From the NCBI RefSeq assembly GCF_963678635.1, contig NC_087070.1, positions 25,540,007-25,600,006 of the forward strand: a DNA stretch of 60,000 nt, read 5' to 3'. The first letter of the stretch is position 1. Every line of letters begins with the position of its first letter. The stretch comes from Symsagittifera roscoffensis. Its lineage: Eukaryota; Xenacoelomorpha; Acoela; Convolutidae. Shown one piece after another: positions 54,460-60,000 of the stretch. Position numbers and translations under genes: made by a program. Under the pieces are notes generated by a model. The model had not been told where the DNA came from and searched no databases. It worked only from the letters and a program-made list of their open reading frames with translations.

Positions 54460-55464
54460 AGACTGGCGAGGCTAAATAACTAATGTTAAACGCGGGGAGG
54501 TGATAATTGGAAAGACATTCAAATTTAAGAGTTCTTTGAGGCACTCAAACGAATTTGCGTATCTTCAACTTGGTGAATAAGAAATTAGACGACAAGCAAA
54601 CTAGACGACCAGAAAATTAGTCAAATTAAGGCCCTTTATCTTTATAAATTAAAAATAGCATGTGTTAATATAGCAATAGGTCAACAAATCAAGGAATCAT
54701 TAAACCAAAAACGGGCAGACCAGATCAGTAAACCACAAATTCATGATTCAATTACGTAATCGCATTAGCTAAAAGCTTTATTTTTTTTACAAAATGACAA
54801 TATTTTTCCTCAAAAGAAAAACGAGTCAAAAATGAAATAAAACGTGAGTCCCGTGAAACATTGTACAAAAATTATTGTTCTAGCACAGGGAAAACTTCTC
54901 TATAAATCTTTAATTCCGCAATTGATGTAATTATTAAGTGATTCGGTTTACTAATCTGGTAATTTACTGACACATCAGTTTACTGTACGCACCCCGTTAC
55001 TAGTTAATACAATTATACTCCACGTAGAGTAAAAACAGTACAACTCGACCTAAATATGCTTATGATTATAAAAATTAGCTAGATTGATATGAAAATTGAC
55101 AAATAGTGTTTTGGAGTTATGCAGACTGCTTTACCTGAAACGACTAATTGTTCTTGCAGCGTAGAGTTTTTCAAACGAAAACCAGATATTATATTAAGGC
55201 AAAGCCGTGAAGGTTCCGACTGCACTTAAGGCCAATTGAAAAGTTTTTTTTTTGGTTGAAGGACAAAGATAATTGAGGAAAAAAAGTTTTTTCCACTTAT
55301 ATTCATTTTTCCACCACACGCTATGTAAAATACTAAGGATGTGATTAGCGTCTCGTTTTGTGATAATATAATTAAATTGTTGGCATCAAATCAATTTGGA
55401 ACGCATTAATTAGCTTCTAACGCGTTGTTAAGTACGCAATTTATTGCACTTTAATTATCCCAAT
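54460..55464. other. No gene; one imperfect inverted repeat
   Basis: GACCAGATCAGTAAACC (about 54718) pairs imperfectly with GGTTTACTAATCTGGT (about 54947), perhaps the ends of another small element. Otherwise nothing recognised. Confidence 0.35.
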
Positions 55465-55817
55465 GGTTTTTATTATTCAGTCAATTTTCGACATGTTAAC
55501 TAAGCGTTTTTGACAGAATTTTTTTACACCATCTGAGAGATTTTGTTAATCTATGCTCAATTAAAAATTATTTTTTACCTCTCATTTTTCGTGAAGTTAC
55601 GGGAATTTGAAAATTGCCAATTCGGTCTAGTTGGCATTATTATCCTAAATAGGCCAAATTAGAAATTTTCAAATTCCTGTAAATTTACGAAAAATCACAG
55701 TTAAAATATTTTTTTTTAAATTGAGCCTAGATTAACAAAATCTCTCTGATGGTGTATTAAAAAATCCGTTAAAAACGCTCAGTTAACCAGTCGAAAATTG
55801 ACTGAATAAAAAAAACC
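55465..55817. mobile_element. 353-bp palindromic element
   Basis: Ends GGTTTTTATTATTCAGTCAA and (inverted) GGTTTTTTTTATTCAGTCAA. The arms stay paired through ACACCATCTGAGAGATTTTG and TTAATCTATGCTCAATT to a short centre near 55640, so nearly the whole element is a hairpin. Confidence 0.75.
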
Positions 55818-56233
55818 ACATCAAGCATTATATTCCACGCTTTCTTCAAAAATTGGAACAATAAACGCTTATCAAACAATTTCATAGTATGGAAAAAAAA
55901 AGATTCTCATAATATGTCATACAAATCCAAAGAAAAGAAAAGTTTATGCAAATGAATGCGATGAGTTTTCTTTGGAATTGTGCGACATGCATTTTAATTC
56001 ACTTCGGATTTGTATAAGCATTAATATTTTTGAAAAAATAAATTTTTTGATTGCCGTTTTCTGTTTCTGTGTTTTGCTTTCGATAACAGCATAAACAATT
56101 TTTTTTGAGAACACCCACAGGTTAACTGGCAAGATTCTCACAGACAGAAGAACTTCTATTGGTGATTCTATATTGAACTATTATGTTTTTACACTGATTT
56201 ATTTAAAAATTTACACTTACGCAGAAACTAAAT
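55818..56233. other. No gene recognised
   Basis: AT-rich. The ORF at 55944-56141 has no motif. Confidence 0.35.
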
Positions 56234-56440
56234 TTGAGCATTGGTTTGACAAACAGTGTATGCCTTTTCCAAAATACTCAAGACGTAGCGCAAAACGGGT
56301 ACAGACTCAGATTCAAGGTCATCCTCTCGCCTAACTTGAAAATGAATAAAAAACTTTGCAAAAAAAACTTACCCGTTTGCGCTAAGTCTTGAGTATAATG
56401 GAGAGTGCATACACTGTATGTCAAACTGAAGCTCAAAAAC
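56234..56440. repeat. Inverted repeat, ~68-bp arms
   Basis: TTTGAGCATTGGTTTGACAA through CTCAAGACGTAGCGCAAAAC (56234-56300) pairs with the inverse of 56370-56440 at most positions. The loop is about 70 bp. It could be a small foldback element or a hairpin RNA source. Confidence 0.7.
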
Positions 56441-56584
56441 AGATTCCGCTCCTTTGGCAACTTCTGGGACCAACACACTCATCTTTTTCAAAAATTATAG
56501 CATCACAACTTTTCATATAGGAAAACTGTTGTTTTCGTCCACTAAGCATCAACCCCATTTACCCGGTTATTGTTATACGTTATA

Positions 56585-57315
56585 CAGTGCTGATTTAAAT
56601 TATCCGGACAAAACGAACAAAACTTGAATTTTCAAACGCGTTTTTCTCAAATTGGGTTAAGATTAGACAAAAAGTGAAGAGAACAAAAGCTGCTTAGAAT
56701 TTCACCAGAAAAAATATGGTGCCATTTTTTCTCCATAATTCTCAACCAAAATTGTACCCCAAAAATGGGTCATTTTGGCTTTTTTCAATTAATCAAGAAT
56801 TACGCTGAAACTACTTTGTTTATTGACATGAAAATTATATCACAGGAAGCCTCTTAAGCAGTTCAACAAAGTTTAAGAAGGGTTTAATCTCCAAAAATTT
56901 GCGCAAATTGTTTAAAATTTATTTTTAAACAGAGATTCTGGGTTTTATATAGTAAAAATCACATTTATTGACTATCAAGTAAATTTTTTTCATTTATACT
57001 GGTTTTTGGAGATTTAACCCTTCATAAACTTTGTTGAACTGCTTAAGAGGCTTCCTGTGATATAATTTTCATATCAATAAACAAAGTAGTTTCAACGTAA
57101 TTCTTGATTAATTGAAAAAAGCTAAAATGACCCATTTTTGGGGTACAATTTTGGTTGAGAATTTTGGAGAAAAAATAGCACCATATTAATTCTGGTGAAA
57201 TTCTAAGCAACTTTTGTTCTCTTCACTTTTTGTCTAATCTTAACCCAATTTGAGAAAAACGCGTTTGAAAATTCAAGTTTTGTTCGTTTTGTCCGGATAA
57301 TTTAAATCAGCACTG
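56585..57315. mobile_element. 731-bp foldback element with ~325-bp arms, TA target site
   Basis: The element runs from CAGTGCTGATTTAAATTATC to its complement and is flanked by TA on both sides (56583-56584 and 57316-57317), as in Tc1/mariner-type elements. The arms pair nearly base for base for more than 300 bp. The loop is about 90 bp. No ORF. Relatives lie at 50849-51330 and 51451-51865. Confidence 0.85.
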
Positions 57316-58193
57316 TACGTTTCCAACAAAATGAACGAGCAGGCGGTTATGTCCAACCAAAGTATACCATCTGAAAAGCAACTTGCTCACAACATATCGC
57401 AAAATTGAAAAAGTTTCAATCAAATTTCGTCTACCAGCACCTATCGAACTGTGGCAAAGTAAAAAAGATAATCCAACGCATTGTTAGGCGAAGACAAATT
57501 AAACTCATTGCTCATAAAAACTTGGAGTCGGAATATAATAGAAAAAACAGAGAGCTGCTCGATGTTAGACGCAGAAGCATTAAATAACTAAGGCAAGCAT
57601 GTGATCACTTACTGATAAAAACGAACTCAGTGAAGCTCCTAACTGAACTTTTTTAAATTTTTACAAAAGTCAAAGGCCGTGTTTAAATTTAAGACAAATT
57701 CCTAAGAAGTTCCCAGAATAACCACTGTGCAACACTTACTGATTGCTCCGATCATAGTGCGCCGTTGGATGCAATTTATTGAGATTTCATTAAAAAATAT
57801 ATACATTTTTTTGGGATTAATCAGAATAAAATTTTTGTGGAACCACACCCAGAGCAGCAAAACTTGATAACCTTGCCAGTAAAGCAAAAAATCAAAAATC
57901 AACCAGAAATATAGCGGGTATCCTAGAAACTAAACGGGAATAACTTTCGTCATTAACCTATTCTTTTTTTGACTCAAGGTGTGAAAAACACGCTAAATTT
58001 TTTGTACTGAGCTCTTCTGCACATTTGCACGTTTTTTATTTTTTTTGATATAGTTTTTGTTTGTTTGGTTTAAATCGGGTAGGAAACTAGTGATTCAAGA
58101 TATACTCCAAAAACCGAAAAAATAGGTTGATTACTATTTCTGTATTCTTCAGTCTTTATTAAGTCCTTTATTCGTCAATTTATTTGTACAAAG
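57316..58193. other. No gene supported
   Basis: Small plus-strand frames occur (57331-57411, MNEQAVMSNQ...; 57405-57587, basic), next to each other and in different frames. They could be a scrap of a coding sequence but show no known motif. Confidence 0.3.
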
Positions 58194-58603
58194 TGAGTTA
58201 GGACCGAAGTGGTTAACTCATAGAGTAATTTCGGATAGGGTACACCGTCTGCTCGTCACGCTATCTTATTTTCGGCCGGATAGATTCGTGCAACTTCTTA
58301 GTCTAATACCGATCCTAATCTTACTCTTATACTATCTAGTCTCAGGTTGTTTAACTAGTCTCTGCTAGGCTCAATAGATCTAGGGTATACTGGTTTATTG
58401 CGGCTGCTGAAGTGCTCGGGAGAGTCCAACTAATTTCTAAGTTAAATTCAAATCTCTCTGGTGCTGAAATTACAAGTAACTTCAGCACTTACAAATAAGT
58501 GGGTTGTTAGTTAGATGGATCATGATTGGTTAATATTAAATACTTTACATTGGTAAAATATCTAAATTATCCAATCATAAAATGTAGTTTAGATCAGGTT
58601 CCA
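58194..58603 (-). repeat. 3' LTR of copy C (element A family)
   Basis: 410 bp, TGAGTTAGGACC...CAGGTTCCA, collinear with both element A LTRs. It is followed on the right by the purine tract complement and the 3' noncoding region, so it is the 3' LTR of a minus-strand copy that continues beyond the window (a solo LTR is excluded). Confidence 0.9.
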
Positions 58604-60000
58604 CCCATCCGGGTTTTACAGAGTTTTTTAGAATAGTTCTTCTGCAATTCGAAGGATGGATGATGGACGTTGGTGTTTGGCGAACATCTTATTTCTTCTG
58701 TTTCCTTTTTGTTAAAGAAGTTCCAGGAAGCTGGAGTTAGAGACATAAGACGTTGTGTCTTCTAGTGACAACGACTAAGTCTTTGCAACAAACTCAAATC
58801 TGATTTCAGAATGGTTTGCTATGTCAGGTTTTTCTGTTCTGCGTGGAGAACTTCTTTTGTGTCTGATCTAATTTGGGAATGGCGTGGAGATTGTGCGTGG
58901 AGGGGATGCCTGGTTACTCGGATCTGTACGTATACTTGAACATCGAGGTGGTCATTGGTCTAGTTCAATGAAGTCCTTTTCTGCGAAGTCAAGTCGTACT
59001 CTAAATCCTTTGAGTTGTGATTGTGAGTGGCATATCGATTGTGGTTGGTCATTCTCTCTCGAGCGTAGTGGGGTCGTTTTGTCTTTAGATGTTCGTCCTT
59101 GGTGTTGTATTCTGATCTATGTATTGCATAAATGTAATTTACATTTTATAAAACATTTATTAGTTTAATATTTTTTAATTATGATTTTAGTTAGTTGTTT
59201 TCACAAAAGCTTTTTGTTTTAGTTCGGTTATTTTGAAGAGTTACTCACACTTGAGTAGCTCTTATTAAAAATAAAGGTGTGGTCACAAAGCGTGGATGTA
59301 GCGCGGTGGGTTAGGCCGGCTATAGAGCATGCTCAGGACGTCCTTCCTGGTGGGTTAGGCCAGGAGTGGGAGTATGATTTCATGCGGTTTTTGTGAGGGG
59401 TCCTGTTATGTGACAGCGTTTTATGTTGGGTTTGTTGTGGTTTTTCTTATGTCTTGTTGGTTATGTCCTTTTTCCAAAAATCAAATTGTTTGTGGTATGG
59501 GTTTGTCTTTCGACTTTTTTGTGTTTTATTTTTTCTTTCTTAGACTTTATAATAGTCTTCAAAAGAATAAATTATCCAGTTTTAAACTGGGTTAATCTGG
59601 TTTGGGTACCGTTGGTTTCCTTTTCTTAGTCATGCTGTTATTCTATGATTTGTGGTATTTAGTAAGCTGCGTTGGTTAGTTTTGTTTAGTATATGATTCC
59701 TTTCCAACCGGGTTAAAGGAAAGTTTGAAACATGTTATTATATGTTAGAGTTGTTGAGTGTGAAAACTTGAAACTGAAATTCATTATTTTAAACAATTCT
59801 TCGTGGGCGAGCTGTGCGAGTGTGGATAGAATTTCTGTGCGAATAAATGAGAATATCAAAAGGTTAGTACTGCATTTGCATTTTATTAATTTACTGCATA
59901 GAATTTGGAAATTTACTGCTAGTTATGGGGGAATTTTAAGTTACAAATTTTCATCATAATTAGATTTACTGCTTGTGGGGAAAATTTTAGAAATGAATTT
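58604..60000 (-). mobile_element. 3' noncoding region of copy C, continuing past the window end
   Basis: It aligns with element A 4929-6330 throughout. It keeps GGTGGGTTAGGCC twice (59305-59317 and 59349-59361), TTCCAACCGGGTTAAAGGAA (59702) and GGGCGAGCTGTGCGA (about 59803). The coding part would lie to the right of 60000. Confidence 0.85.

Noticed and set aside
57331-57587. Adjacent small plus-strand frames (MNEQAVMSNQ and a basic 60-mer) after the foldback element
   Set aside because: Two frames, no homology recognised; could be a coding scrap but cannot be supported.

Overview
The window reads as repeat-rich, AT-rich eukaryotic DNA, most likely from an invertebrate animal. The evidence is nested LTR retrotransposons of two superfamilies, an Env-bearing Ty3/gypsy family, a mariner-type transposon, many short inverted-repeat elements, and a secretory trypsin-like protease fragment. 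T-rich AG splice-acceptor-like sites fit a nematode, but nothing here settles the phylum. I see no intact host gene, rRNA, CRISPR or bacterial operon.

Layout. 1-3312: relic of a plus-strand retroelement with a readable integrase end, split by a 944-bp inverted-repeat element (92-1035). About 3890-4542 and 32388-32631: the two halves of an older inverted-repeat element of the same kind, split by a very large minus-strand Ty3/gypsy-like element (element A, 4543-32387; LTRs TGAGTT...TTCCA; 4-bp target duplication AATA). Transcribed right to left, element A carries gag, protease, RT, RNase H, integrase, a small membrane plus proline-rich ORF, an Env-like glycoprotein, and a further accessory ORF. 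All are broken by scattered stops and frameshifts.

Nested in element A's gag is a BEL/Pao element (18245-27875, minus) with 437-bp LTRs that look identical. It has one intact 2228-residue gag-pol, an extra 245-residue ORF upstream of gag-pol, a repeat array in the leader and a tRNA-like module inside each LTR. It is the youngest feature and the only one that looks coding-competent.

32632-41070: old non-autonomous transposons (three roughly 940-bp CCCGGGTTGAC-ended copies across the window, one holding a deleted mariner), a 72-bp tandem duplication and a serine-protease fragment. 41105-49480: copy B of the element A family, without LTRs or the Env ectodomain and with a duplicated RNase H segment. 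49660-58193: satellite-like repeats and several foldback or palindromic elements. 58194-60000: the 3' LTR and 3' noncoding region of a third copy (copy C), running off the window.

Comparing copies A and B is the most useful evidence here. It shows that element A's downstream ORFs are conserved minus-strand proteins, and it exposes misleading plus-strand ORFs as shadows. Alignments and domain calls were made by eye; homology statements beyond the window are from memory of protein families.
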